64,000 nt of DNA from Prunus persica (taxonomy: Eukaryota > Streptophyta > Magnoliopsida > Rosales > Rosaceae): contig NC_034016.1 in NCBI RefSeq assembly GCF_000346465.2, forward strand, positions 1,029,481 through 1,093,480, written 5' to 3'. The notes below the pieces were generated by a model. That model was not told the DNA's origin. It did no database searches and saw nothing but the letters and a program-made list of their open reading frames with translations. This document shows, one piece after another, positions 35,831 to 48,039 of this stretch (the stretch's first letter is position 1; each line of letters begins with the position of its first letter). Both the position numbers and the translations under genes were made by a program.

Positions 35831-36849
35831 CTCGGGCACATAAACATTGCCATTTGTATTCAGTGCGATGCCTTCACTAAGCAAAGCCGATAGCATTGGA
35901 GACCAGTCTGAGTTATTGTCAGAGATATCAATTTTCCTCCCACCAACAAAAGCCTCAACCAGAGTCCTCTATACTCAAAAAAATACCATAAAAGAATATC
36001 AGTCATTAGCAGTCCTTGCCTAGACCACCAGCGTCTTGGCCCGATTTCTGCAAAATAAAAAGAAATTTCCCAGAAGTCCCATAACACTTGTTTTGCTCAC
36101 ATCCACCAGCGTTTTTCTAACAACCAAACAAATTAACTAAACTCAATTTGTTTTTAAACTAGGGCAACACTTTGGCTGGGTTGAAACCTCAAACTAGCTT
36201 TCATCCACTTGGTAACAACTTGCCAGCTTCATTGTCATAAATCAACAAGGAAATAGACAGCCTTTCTTCTATCATATTCTAACCTAGCTCCCTCCACCCA
36301 AAATGCATGAAGAACAAAAGGCAAAAAGTAAAGTTTATTGTAAGTTATAAACCACCTGGTTCAAAGTTAAGGTTCCAGTCTTGTCACTGCATATAGTTGT
36401 GGCAGAGCCCATGGTTTCACATGCAGATAGCCTTCGTACCTACATTTATAATTCCATCGTACCCATTTAATTATATGCTTAACCACAAAGTACATGAACT
36501 ACAAAATCTATGTAGGAATAAAAATGAACATAATTACACATACCAAGGCCTTATATGCCATCATTTTTCTCATCAAGTAGGCAAGCCTGTGACATAGCCA
36601 AAGGGAAAAGAAATGAGGAATGTAGAAAGATGAATGCAAACAATAAATATATGTTTTACAACAAGAAAAAATCAAGTTCGTCAGTGTAGTAGATATTATT
36701 CTTTCTTTTATTGAGATCAGGTTACTTAGGTGAAAAGATAAAAAATAGTTCTGGCATGAAAAAATGAGCACACTTGCGTCAAGGTAACAGCTAAGTGAAG
36801 CCCTTTAGAAATAGCAACCTAAAATATTTTCTTAGTAGTCAAAATCACA

Positions 36850-38231
36850 CTTTCGTATTTACAGTAAATAACCAGGTAGACAGACACATATTGACTGCAA
36901 ATAACCAAGTAGTTATTGACATTGTTAATGTATGCATTTTGAGTTTTTGTTTTTGCTTCCCTTGACAATTTTGTAATAGGATTTTTATTGTTTTTATCAA
37001 GCTCAAGTTTAGATTAAGAATAGCTTCTCTAGGTGTTCTTAACTAACAACTATCCTATGGAGGTTCAAGCAAATTGACAAAGGTAAATTGTGCATTGCAT
37101 CACATTGCATTAAATTGATTTCATAAAATGATGACTAGTTATTTGTTTCTCGTATGACTAGTCATCCTTGCTCTGTAGGATTTCCAGCTGGATAATCAAC
37201 TTTTTTGTCTCATTCTCCTTTTTCTCTCTGCTGCCATGTGTCGATTCTGACCTAAGGAATTTTTGGGTGTAAAGGCCACAGAATTCCTCTTTTGGCTACT
37301 GTCACTCTTGCGTGGAAGTTTTTGAAAGTTTTGCTTGCCATCTTTCTCTTCTTCCTCCTCAAGAGAGAACCATCTTATTTTCATCTTATTTTCATCTGTG
37401 AGTTTTTCCAAATTGATTTCTTTTTGAAAAAATGCATTTGAAATATGAATCTGCATCTAGCTACTTAAAACACTTTCTCATTTATATCTAGATTAGATTC
37501 AAGATTGATTTCTTCAAGAGTATGATTTCTTAAAGAAATTGGTCATTCTTCTTTGAATCCAAATTTTGGTTTCTGTCTGAGTTAAAGCTTGCAAGCTAGT
37601 GTCATGGGATGAATGAGCTGGAGAAGGAGCTGCCATTGCCATGAAGAACTGAGCTTCAAGCTTTGCTAAGTTGGAGAAGAAGATTGCAGAAAGGAGGTAT
37701 AGCTCATCTTCCTAAATAGATCTAGGTTTTTCTTGAGCTTGCTTATGTTCCTTTGTAAGAATCTTTTTCTACTTAGTGAATTGCCTGGTCGGTTGATGAC
37801 CCTCAGTTTTTCCCAATGATGGGTTTCTGGGTGAACAATTTCTGATTTGCATCTCTGTAGTTTTTCCGGGTTTGTGTTCTTGGTGGTTGACTAGTCATCG
37901 TATGATTTCTGGGTTTGTGTTCTTGATGGTTGACTAGTCATTGTATGAATTCTGGGTTTGTGTCATTGTAGTTGACTAGTCATCATGATATGTTGTTTGG
38001 TGTTTTCTTAATTATGATGATTTCACACACTTTCACCATATATAGTTGTTGCTAGCATATGGGTTGTGGCATGCTCTATGTGTATTCTTGATTGTGGTTG
38101 TTCATAACTAACAGTTGACTAGTCATAAGTGTATTTGGTCAACGTCTAAAGTGTGTGAAGATTGTTGCGGTTTGTTTAAGTGTCGTAAAAGTTACCCCTC
38201 GCCACCTAAGTACCAATTTTAGACATACTGC
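36850..38231. other. Large intron-like insertion in the ATPase relic
   Basis: About 1.4 kb separating two adjacent ATPase exons; other introns here are short. It contains five copies of the palindrome TGACTAGTCA (37155, 37888, 37931, 37973, 38116) and a roughly 43-bp tandem repeat at 37868-37990. Likely an inserted element; family not recognised. Confidence 0.5.
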
Positions 38232-38844
38232 TGTTGAAACAATTTTAGTGGCTCCATGTATGGCATCTCCAAAGTCAGTCTCTCCGGCCTCAATCTGAGC
38301 AGTTCCTTTTGCATTTTTTGTATGGAGTGTTAAGTGTCTATACAAATTATATATTGTAAATCAACTATCATGTCATAGAGAATGGGTCACTAGTGAATAT
38401 CAGAATTTACCTGAGCAATAGAAAACCCATGACATGAACGACTACTTTGAGTCCAACAATAGAAATGATATTAGCCACCCCATTTAAGCGCACCTATTCA
38501 TAGTCATATATGGTTCAGCACAACATGCCATGCATGAAAAGAGAATTTTTTTTCAATGTAACAGTTCGTTAAAGCTGACCTGCAAAGGGGTTTCTTCACC
38601 AGTGTCTTCCGAAATACGAGCCATGAGCAATCCCCGATCGGTATTAACCCCAACACTGGTTACTTGAAGAAACAGTAATAACAAAACAATGAAAGTTCTA
38701 TTTCCACATCACACGTTCAGCAAATAAAAACAAGCCTTCCAAAAAAGAAGAATCAGCAGGTAGACAAGGAATTTCAGATAAGCTCTTGATTGACTCTAGA
38801 AAAACTAAGTACCAGACATTGAAGATGAAAGATAAGAAATAATC

Positions 38845-38876
38845 TATCTATATATATATATATATATATATATATA
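38845..38876. repeat. (TA)n microsatellite
   Basis: TA dinucleotide run of about 30 bp inside an ATPase relic intron. Confidence 0.95.
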
Positions 38877-39978
38877 ACCCACACATCATATGCAAAGATC
38901 AAAACAGCCTTTAATAGCCTGGACATGACTCCATAGCTTTCAAGACAGTACACTTCAGGAAAGAAGGAAGAATAGTTGCAGGCAGAGATAACGGTAAAGA
39001 GAGAGATCAGAATCTTTACCAGCATACTACCATAGCCAACTGCTACTTTGCACCCAGACATTAGAAATGGTTGCTGGAAGTCCTTACGAACCTGCAAAGA
39101 AAAAGAATATAATTTACAAAAAAGGAAAAGGCAATGTTCAACAAGGGTACATAATAGGCATAAAGGCTCACAATATTGCTCTCTCCAGTCATGCTGGATT
39201 CATCTATTGAATGTGAGTGGCCAGTTATTAAAATGCCATCAGCAGGGACCCAAAGATAAAATCAGAAGATTAATAAAATTTTCATTTGATATGCACTTTT
39301 GAAATATACAACAAAAGTCTACTGAAAAACACCCATACCTGATCGCCGATGTTAAGGGGTATACAACATCACCAACAAGAATATCATAAATAGAGACCTC
39401 AACTCTTCTGCCACCCCTAACGACCTGCACTAACACCAAAGATAAATCTAGTAAAAGAAAAGAAATAGAATCCTTACACATTTGAGGTAGCAACAAGGGT
39501 AGCACACCTCCAAATGTATGTTTCTATTTTCCTCATTGAGATTCTGGAACTTGAGAGATTCTGTAATCACTAATGGCTGCAGGAAAACAATGCAGGAAAA
39601 ACTCATGAGAGAATTCAAGTAACATATATGCATATAAGTCAAATCACAAAAGAGGTATCTCAGGCAACAGCCAAAAAAAAAATTGTAAGATACGATGTTT
39701 ATGTATATAAGTCAAATCACAAAAGAGGTTCTTTAGAAGACTTGCCCCCCCATAATTCTGCAGAGCAGGGAAATTATGCTCCTTCGTCAGTGCAACTAGG
39801 TCGGCTTTTCCAATTTGAAAATCACCATTCAGTTGTGGCTCGGGAAAAATCATAAATTAGAAGAACAATAGAACATGAGTCATGTAATACACATTCGTTT
39901 TAAATGAATTACTTGTGCTGATTTTCTAATTATCCGTTTAACCTTCTGCCTTTTTTCATCCTCCCCAAGTGTCCCTTG

Positions 39979-41200
39979 CTACAATGAGACAAAAATTGGT
40001 TTAGCCAAAGCCTTGATGAGAAAAATTAGTTTCCCAACAACCGCAAGAGGCCAACTGCAAGGGGAACAAAGTTGTGTTAAGGGCAACAAAAGAAGACAAC
40101 TACACAACCAATAATACCGTAACATCAATCTAACTTTAACAGTATCTGTACGGACTCACCTGATAAAGGCAACAACAAAGGAAATCAGCCAATGATTCCA
40201 TTCGAGTTTGACAGTTGACGTAAACCTCCCCAGAAACTCCACGATGATAAACTAAAGAAAAGCAAGTGAATGCCTATAGGTACAAACAAAAAGGTGGGAA
40301 GTTTAATATAGTTAACCTAAAGGTAAACAAATCCACACAAAGTCCCTTGCATCAGAACTAACAAATTAAATAACATGTTTGACAGATAAACAATTTCACT
40401 TCACTTTGGTAGAAATTAAGTGCAGAACTCAACATGGGAAACAAGTTATTTGAGGTACATGAGAAGATACCATAGTCAAGGATCTTTTAGATAAAGAAGA
40501 ACAAAAATCATAAATAGATGAGAAGACACCAGATAACAAACATAAGTTACTGCTCTGTTAACCGGTCATGACTTACTTGACAAAGGACGAAGGTATTGAA
40601 TGTCAGTGTATTCTTCAGCTTGTGAGCATAGTCTATGTTGGGATCATGGTTCAAATGCAGTATATTTATCCCTTGAAAGTTGAGGACAAGCAGGATGCTA
40701 ACTTGGTAGAAAGCCTGAGTTCAATGACAACTTATCAAAAATACAAACAAGGAGGCAGATTATGTAGCACGACAATACATGGTAAAGAACAATAATACTT
40801 TAGTTTACATAAACGCAAGAACAAGCATGTACCTGAAGCAACAAGTTCCTCCACATTATATTCGTTATAAGAGGATCTCTGCAAAACAATGTAACTATAA
40901 CTGCATTACTATAACCATCAGAGAAACAAATATGCCATCCACATTTGGTCAGTTCGATTAATGATATCGAGATTCAATAGAAATGGGCCAAATAGAGGTA
41001 GCCATATTCAAAACAATAACACAATAGATATGGGCCACCATTGCAGAAATCTTACTTTCGACCAACAGGGGGTCTGTCCATCAAGTGATCGTTAGGAGGC
41101 TCAGTAGCCAACGCTTGTGCTCCAAGAGTATCCATGATAAGATTCACCCACAAAAGCTGCATAAAAAACAAGGAAAAAAGAGTCCACAGGTGTACGAATG

Positions 41201-41236
<36 letters not shown>

Positions 41237-42230
41237 CTGAACAGCATTTAGTGGAATATCATTGGAGAAACTTGCTGCCACGGCATTTATAATTAGTGCA
41301 GTAACATTGACTGTAAGCTGGAATTGGATGAATTTCTGAATATTTGCATATACGTACAGATCGACCCCATCTAACAACCTAAAGCATTCAGAAATAACCA
41401 ATGAGTCATGTGTGAATTTAACATTAAAACAGTAAGAGGGACGTGCCAGAAATTAAGACAGTGCCAGGTGAGAGAGAAGAAGTAATACAGAAGGAAACAG
41501 TAATTAACAAATAAAGGTAACCAAAAATTATCATCGAATAATATTCAGAAAGACTGCATGGTATTCCTAACCTTCACAACTGAAGCAAAATCATCATCCA
41601 ATATAACGATATCTGAACTCTCCTTGGCAACTTCAGTCCCTTGAATACCCATAGCAAGACCAATGTCGGCCTGAACTCAAACGTGGAAGATTCCAAACAA
41701 AACATCAAACATTAACAAGTATATTTAAAAAGGAAACAAAAGAACCAATAAACTACAAAGATAGTACTACGATGATTGTAACCTGCTTCAATAAAATAAA
41801 ATAAAAAGAGAGAAAAAGCAAGTAAAAACATCTGAGATACCTCAAGCAGTGCAGGCGCATCATTAGTGCCATCTCCAGTGACAGCAACACTATGTCCCCT
41901 TCTCCTCAATGCTTGCACAAGCAGAAGCTTGTCATTGGGTGAAGACCGTCCCATCACCTGCACGTTTAAAAAGCAAAGATTGAACTCTCTACAAATATGC
42001 CATGGGACTTTAATTCTTAAGCACGCACACCAGCAACCATATGAATGATACACAAGTTTCATACCAAAATCTTCTCAGCATAATCTTCTCTCTCCCTATC
42101 AGAAAGCTCACGAAAAACATTTGCCTCGATCAAAGTTGGTTCAGTAGCATCTTTATCATCAGCAAGTATGCCACACTCCAAAGCAATTGCTTTTGCAGTT
42201 TGAAGATTGTTGCCCGTAACCATGCGTACT
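39979..42230 (-). pseudogene. ACA-type Ca2+-ATPase, C-terminal half (dead, placed upstream of its N-half)
   Basis: Exons on the minus strand: 42065-42230 (VRMVTGNNLQTAKAIALECG), 41841-41957 ([20 protein letters not shown] and the hinge TGDGTNDAP), 41572-41670, 41237-41378 (IQKFIQFQLTVNVTALIINA), 41056-41156, 40833-40878, 40577-40714, 40160-40251 (FIIVEFLGRFTSTVKLEWNH) and 40054 down to about 40022 (WPLAVVGKLI). The exon with the usual VFNEFNARKP motif is absent. Exon 41237-41378 has a 4-bp insertion after the codons for WGRSV, shifting the frame. Donor and acceptor sites are otherwise well kept, so decay is fairly recent. The frame ends at TAG 39979-39981, abutting the N-terminal half directly. 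Confidence 0.88.
41204..41233. repeat. (GA)n microsatellite
   Basis: GA run abutting the splice donor side of the ATPase exon ending at 41237. Confidence 0.95.
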
Positions 42231-42701
42231 TACATGTTCATCAAGTTGGAAGGTGATGCAGGCCAAACTGAAATAGGCTAGAGACTGCAGTAGGAATACT
42301 AAAGGACCAACTGAACCTTTCCATGCAATAAAGATCACTAGAATATGGCCCTGTATATAAATATCGCCATGCTCTGGCTTTCTGGTATATGGTTTAGAAA
42401 GTACTCCAATTTAGTGTTGATGGTCATTGTGCAATATGAATGGGTACTTACAGATTTTCTGTCAAAGATTTATTGCCTATTAAACTAAGAATCCACTGAG
42501 GCGATAATTTTGTTGAATCGAGTAAATAATTGTTGTCCTTCTTGTCAACTCAAAAGTAAACCTTCAATTGGATCAAAACTTCTCATATTGGAGAAGTTTT
42601 CTCCCACATTTTTATCTTTTAAATATCCTTACTTCGTTGCATATTTCCATCAATAGTCTTGATGACGAATGATATTTATGGATTCTTTAGTCATTAAAGT
42701 A
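42231..42701. other. Spacer between ATPase relic and SKP2A duplicate
   Basis: No exon of the ATPase or of any other gene recognised. Confidence 0.5.
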
Positions 42702-42970
42702 CATTGTGCCTGTGCTGTCCAAGCACACCCCACGGCTAGCGCCTTTCCTCATTCGGCTCATTGAGTAGAGGAACGAGGATTAGGGTAACAAACTAAAGTG
42801 TGTGGAAGGGCCGAGAACCCAAAGCCACAGTATATATGTTTGTGTTGAGATGTAATCAGCAGCAAATGGGCAATGGCCTGGAACTAGGGACTTTAAGAAG
42901 TATCTTGACTTGTGTTATCAGCTTTTGAATTATGACTTTTGCAGCATTTTGGCTGCTGGAAAACAAACTT
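42702..42970 (+). pseudogene. Displaced copy of the SKP2A-like 3' end
   Basis: Direct copy of 34662-34930, about 97% identical and gap-free, comprising the last 20 codons, the stop and part of the 3' UTR. No upstream F-box or LRR sequence accompanies it and there is no poly-A tail, which argues against a processed retrocopy. Confidence 0.95.
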
Positions 42971-43742
42971 GGTTTCGCCTCATGGTTTTGGCGATTGTTC
43001 GTTTCCAAGAGCGCCTACTCGTTAACTCCTGGCTCTGCATTTCCTAGAAGAAAATCTTTCTTTAAGCAGAGAGTCTAAAAAATTCATTTGAAAACCTAAA
43101 CATTACAGCAACAAACGCTGAGGTAGACACCCTTCTGTTCCATCAAGACGACTAGTACTCCTCAAGTAAGATGCAGTGTGAGGTCTACTTCCCATTGAAT
43201 TTAAATGAGGACATCATTTGAAAATCATCCTTGCAAAAAGTTACAAATCAATCTCTATTAGAAAATCTAATTGTGACGATTTTCAAATTGTGACAAGGGA
43301 AAAAAAGGCTGAACAACAATGTCCCTCAAATAGTCTTAATTGAGGCGTTCTGCCCAAATCACTTCCTAGGACAAAACCATTAAAAAGATTTGTTGCAGCT
43401 ATTTTAGTGCTGCAGAACTTGCAACCATAGGCCCTTACTCCAGATTTATCAAGTGATCATCAATTCTAAGTCAACTGTCTCAAGCCATTGATATGTAGTA
43501 CTTACTCTTCACGTACACAAGTCATTTAACTCTCACTTACTCATCTTCGCACAAGAACAAAATTGAAGATGAATACTAATACACGAGAAAAAGCATTCTA
43601 ACTGTAAAACTTTCCATGCCGGAACTCTAAGGTAGCCGTCCACATGCTACCTTAAAATAGTTGTGCAGGCATGTTACAACAGAAGTTATTAAACTCGCAT
43701 TTCATTATAAGAACATTGACCACATGTGTCTAACTATACGAT
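42971..43742. other. Intergenic and 3' UTR of the SHM3-like gene
   Basis: No coding region seen. The part nearest 43742 should be the 3' UTR of the serine hydroxymethyltransferase gene transcribed from the minus strand. Confidence 0.5.
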
Positions 43743-46700
43743 TTATACTCCAGGTATTGGGAACTGGGTGGTAAGCCCTTCAACTCTTCTCTGCAGATCT
43801 GACACCCGATCCTTTAGAGAGAATTCAGGGGAAGCAACAAACCTCATAAAATCTTGAAGCTTTGATCCTGATACTGCTCGTTTAGCATCAATTGTTATCT
43901 GCACACCCTCATGAATGTAGTCCGCAACTGCTATGAATTCTTTCTCGGTGAATCCCCTTGTCGTCATGGCAGGTGATCCGATGCGAATGCCACCGGGCAC
44001 TACAGCACTTTTATCACCTATTTCATCAAACATTACAGCTGTAAAATCAAGGGGAAAAAAGGCTGAAAGACAAACAAAGACAACAACTACACAAACAAAA
44101 TAAGATAGGGCCTCAAACCAAAAATAAAGGTCTGGACACTTGGGGCCCATCTGGTAAAATTATACAGCTAAATGGCTTGACTAGAGAGTAAGAAGCTATA
44201 TGCGTAGATTTGGATTAAAAGAAAACACATGCATTTTGTATGATTCCTTGTATATAGCTATTTTGAATCCATTGCAAATAAATTGTGTCTAGTTCAAATA
44301 CATGCTTTCTAAAGATGTTTTTCCATTCAACCTAATTCTCAAATACAATGTTCTTTTAATGATTTCATCCAAATGGACCCTCAGACTCACCAGGTACTGA
44401 ATTCTTGTTGAGGGTAATAGAAGCCATGTCAAGAATTTTCTCCACTCGAGCTCCATCAATCCCCTGTTAAAAAAGGAAATGTTAAATAACATTGGTAAAT
44501 AAAATATGGTTATGAACTAATCCAATCACAACTTTATTGCTTAACTCATTATCGAAAACACTCTAAATTTGATAACTTATAATATGAGAATAATTATGAT
44601 CTCTGATGACAGAACCTTATATTTTCATCCACACATGAGAAAGAAACAAAACAGAAAAACGTAGCTCAAACAGTAAACGAATAGGATACAGGAAGATTCC
44701 CTAAAAGAAAAAACCAACCCTTGTCAAGCCAAAACAAAGGCCCGTAAACACAAAAACTGGTGAACTCATAACTCATCTCACTAATATTTTTTGTTCTATC
44801 CATAACCTCTAAATGCTAGCCTTCTAAGAAAAGAAAAAAGTGCTAAATAGAAAACAAAAGCTCCACATTTTAGGACAAGTTCTCATTTAAGCAGCAATAA
44901 GAAATCTGTATCGAAAAATTAAAACAAATAAATTAATAAACAATCTAGGAACTTACTAAAGGCCGCAAATCCACAAGAACCAGATGATTATCACTTCCAC
45001 CAGAAACTAGTTTGTATCCAAGTTCAGTCAATCGGCTTGCAAGAGACCTACAATTAGAGACCACCTACAAGGTAGAGCAGCCACACTAAATTAGGACATG
45101 CCTTAGACCATTTTCACATGAGGACAGTATAATTTCAGTACCTTGTTCTGGTAAGCCTTAAATTCTGGGGACTGTGCATACTTCAAGCACACTGCAAGGC
45201 CCCCAATAGTGTGGTTATGAGGACCACCCTGCATAAAGAACTCCAGCCTTTTATCCTTTCATATCTAATTTTAAAAAATAAATACTGAATTTACAGATTA
45301 GATATGGTTCAGATTTGTTACTAACCTGTAAACCTGGAAAAACAGCATTGTTGATGGCAGATTCTAAATCAACCCCAAGAACTGCATCTTTCTTGAAGAA
45401 GATCATTCCACCTCTTGGGCCTCTTAAAGACTAAAGAGAAATGTATTAAATATGTCAGATCATCCAAATGTAGCTTACAAAAAAGAAAGCACATGCTAAG
45501 GCTATTTATGAAGTATACTGAGTCTAGAGGAAAACAAATCGACATTTGCACATGTTTACACAAGTCCATTTATGAGAAATCTCAGAATTTGGAAAAATTT
45601 AGCTTAGTATAAATACGTTACACAAGTATGAACAATACCTTGTGTGTTGTTGTGGTCACAATATCGCAGTAGTCAAAAGGATTTGCAAGCACAGAAGCAG
45701 CAACAAGACCACTTATGTGAGCCATATCCATCATAAGAAAAGCACCAACAGCATCTGCAATCTTCCCATGCAGATTAGAAGTAATAGATCAGTTGCCAAA
45801 GAAAGACACAGTGCTTATATATGATAATGAATTTCATATCATTGTGTGAATGAAAATTATTTATATGGAATGAAGACATAAAATACTAACCTTCCTCATG
45901 CGAGGATAGTCAAAATCACGAGGATAAGCACTAGCCCCGGCAATAATGAGTTTTGGTTTAAACCGGTCAGCCATTTCCTCAAGCTTGTCATAATCAACGA
46001 GACCTGGATTTTGTTTTTGTTTTTTTAAAGGAAAAAGTCCAACATCATCCCAAGAGAATAACCGTTACATCTTTAGTAAATCTGAAACACAGAATCATTC
46101 TTATCCCGAAACAAAATGCAGCACCTGTGGATTCATTTAGTCGATAGGACATGGACTCAAAATAAATGGATGTGCCTGATACCCGTCTTTTAGGAGTCAT
46201 GAAACCATGAGACAAATGTCCCCCGTGAGACAAGTCCAAACCCTAAGGTACATGCACATGTTAGTAGCCACCAATAAAAAAAGAGCAAGACAAAGCCAAG
46301 AGAACAACATACCATGAGACGGTCATGAGGTTTAAGAACTGCAGTATAAACCTCAAAATTTGCAGGAGAACCAGATAATGGTTGAACATTCACACCCCAC
46401 TTCTTTCCATCTAAGTGAAATGCATCAAGTGCCCTTTTTTGGCATAGTGTTTCAAGCTCATCAATGTGCTCATTACCACCATAGTACCTGAAATGTACTG
46501 TCAAACTATGAGCTCCACCAAACATAATCGTTTTAATAAAAGTAACCAGTTGAACTCACATTACTCTGGGTCTGAGTATATGTACCTTTTACCTGGTAAT
46601 CCTTCTGAATACTTGTTCGTGAGACATGAGCCAACTGCCTCCATCACTGCCCGATATGTAAAATTTTCTGAGGCAATAAGCTCAAGGCTCTTGAACTGTC

Positions 46701-47467
46701 GCTCCTTCTCCTTTTCAATAATACCACGCACCTCAGGGTCAGCCTCACTTAACCCATTATCTATAAAACTGCTTCCATCGGCTGTAAATCAATTAATCAA
46801 ATTTAGAACAAGTCGGACATAATTCCTGCTACTAACCAATGACTCCTTTAATACTTCAACAGAAGTTGGAAAAATCCAAGCCGAATATATGGTTTTTTAA
46901 AAGGCTTTTTCATTTATAAAGATGGTTCTTTCAAAAAATTGAGTAACGAAACTCTGCAGTTGTACTGAAAGTAGTGATTACAAAACCTCCAAAGATGAAT
47001 ACGCAAAGCATATAGCATTCTGGCAGATGCCAAGGAAAAGGTTACCCCTTCTTTTCGTTTTTATGTTTTCTTTAAGTGAAACTGTCATTAAAAATTATAA
47101 CACCATAACCTTTGCAATCCCAGAAGTATTCCTAACAAAGAAATCCCAAAAAACAAAAACTTAAAATACATTTCAATACGATTTACCAATGGAATCACAA
47201 CTACATAGAAGTAATTGATAACTGCTCAATGGTTGGAGTATAATTACCTCCAATTTCGGGCAAAGGCACAGAGACAGAAGAGGATGGCCTTCCAGCAACC
47301 AAGCTTCCTTCAATGTAAGAATAAGATCTACGGGTCTTCACGTAATTGAGTTTTAATTGATGTGAATATCCACCAAAGCTAAGCCCCTTGTTTGGAAAAG
47401 TTGTTCCTTTGGTCCAAGTGGGCTGTTGAATAGAACCCATCACTGCAGCTCCACCACAAGCCTGCAT
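43743..47467 (-). CDS. SHM3: Serine hydroxymethyltransferase, plastid type (SHM3-like)
   Basis: Eleven coding exons on the minus strand with GT..AG borders and continuous frame: 47248-47467, 46586-46781, 46313-46487, 46125-46242, 45891-46003, 45639-45761, 45326-45430, 45142-45228, 44957-45064, 44391-44463 and 43743-44017. Total 530 residues. It interconverts serine and glycine with tetrahydrofolate, using pyridoxal phosphate. Family marks: [26 protein letters not shown], the PLP-lysine motif TTTTHK (Lys about 315, at the exon 6/7 junction) followed by [12 protein letters not shown], and [15 protein letters not shown]. About 75 N-terminal residues, starting [12 protein letters not shown] and poor in acidic residues, look like a plastid transit peptide; this start resembles Arabidopsis SHM3. 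The start at 47467 is the first ATG; an upstream in-frame TTG is not used. Neighbouring genes are unrelated. Confidence 0.96.
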
Positions 47468-48030
47468 CTTGGCTTCCAAATACTAGCCTGCCGCACAAGC
47501 TCCTACAGATTTCACACAAAACTATGAGCGGCGAGCACAAGTTTAATATACAAACGAAACGAATATGCATAAATGCACACATGGGTATATCACTTTAATT
47601 CTATAAACAAAAAAACTATGCAAAGAGTTCAAAAAATGGTTTGGAAAGTAGTCATTCTCATACAAAATCACACACCCTACAGTATTTGACTCCTTAAACT
47701 TCTTTTTCAAATGACTGGGGCTGAGAATTCGAAAGAGAAACGTCTTCCTAAGCAGAAGAAACACTTAGAATATGTTGATGATCGCAGCTTTTAAACAGAA
47801 AGAATAATCTAATCAAAGGGTTAATAGTAAACTTACCCACTTTATCAGGTTTGCTGAGGATAGAGCTTCCTTTGCAATCTGGCGTTAGGAGCAAAGCTGA
47901 CGATGGAACTCGCACAGGGAAAACGGTGGGTTTAGTGTTAGGGTTTTTGTTCTTACCAAAAAATAAAAGAACAGAGCATAATATCAGACCCGTTGCAAAA
48001 AACTTGGTTTTCACTTTTTCTTTTTTAAAA
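47468..48030 (-). promoter_or_regulatory. SHM3-like upstream region
   Basis: About 560 bp upstream of the SHM3-like start, presumed leader and promoter. A leader intron is possible. No decisive motif identified. Confidence 0.35.
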
Positions 48031-48039
48031 AATAATAAA

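Larger units (their letters stand above)
35831..39978 (-). pseudogene. ACA-type Ca2+-ATPase, N-terminal half (dead)
   Basis: Exon-like segments of a plasma-membrane, autoinhibited Ca2+-ATPase (ACA8/9/10 type), in gene order on the minus strand. 39913-39978: N-terminal regulatory helix (DEKRQKVKRIIRKSAQ). About 39736-39835: GDFQIGKADLVALTKEHNF. 39508-39576: SLKFQNLNEENRNIHLE. 39339-39424: RGGRRVEVSIYDILVGDVV. Near 39168-39249: DGILITGHSHSIDESSMTGE. 39022-39093, 38580-38659 and 38409-38493: membrane and actuator parts. 38232-38345. 36778-36823 and 36547-36590. 36358-36440: the phosphorylation site SDKTGTLT. 35831-35968: VEAFVGGRKI to GNVYVPE. Exons for TM1-TM2 are missing. A 2-bp deletion near 39556, a 2-bp insertion near 39363 and a lost acceptor AG near 39250 break it. 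It stops about 160 residues before the point where the other half begins. Confidence 0.88.

Noticed and set aside
42702..42970. Processed retrocopy of SKP2A
   Set aside because: Copy lies within a single exon so splicing is uninformative, but there is no poly-A tail, both ends are internal to the transcript region and it pairs with the far side of the ATPase block.
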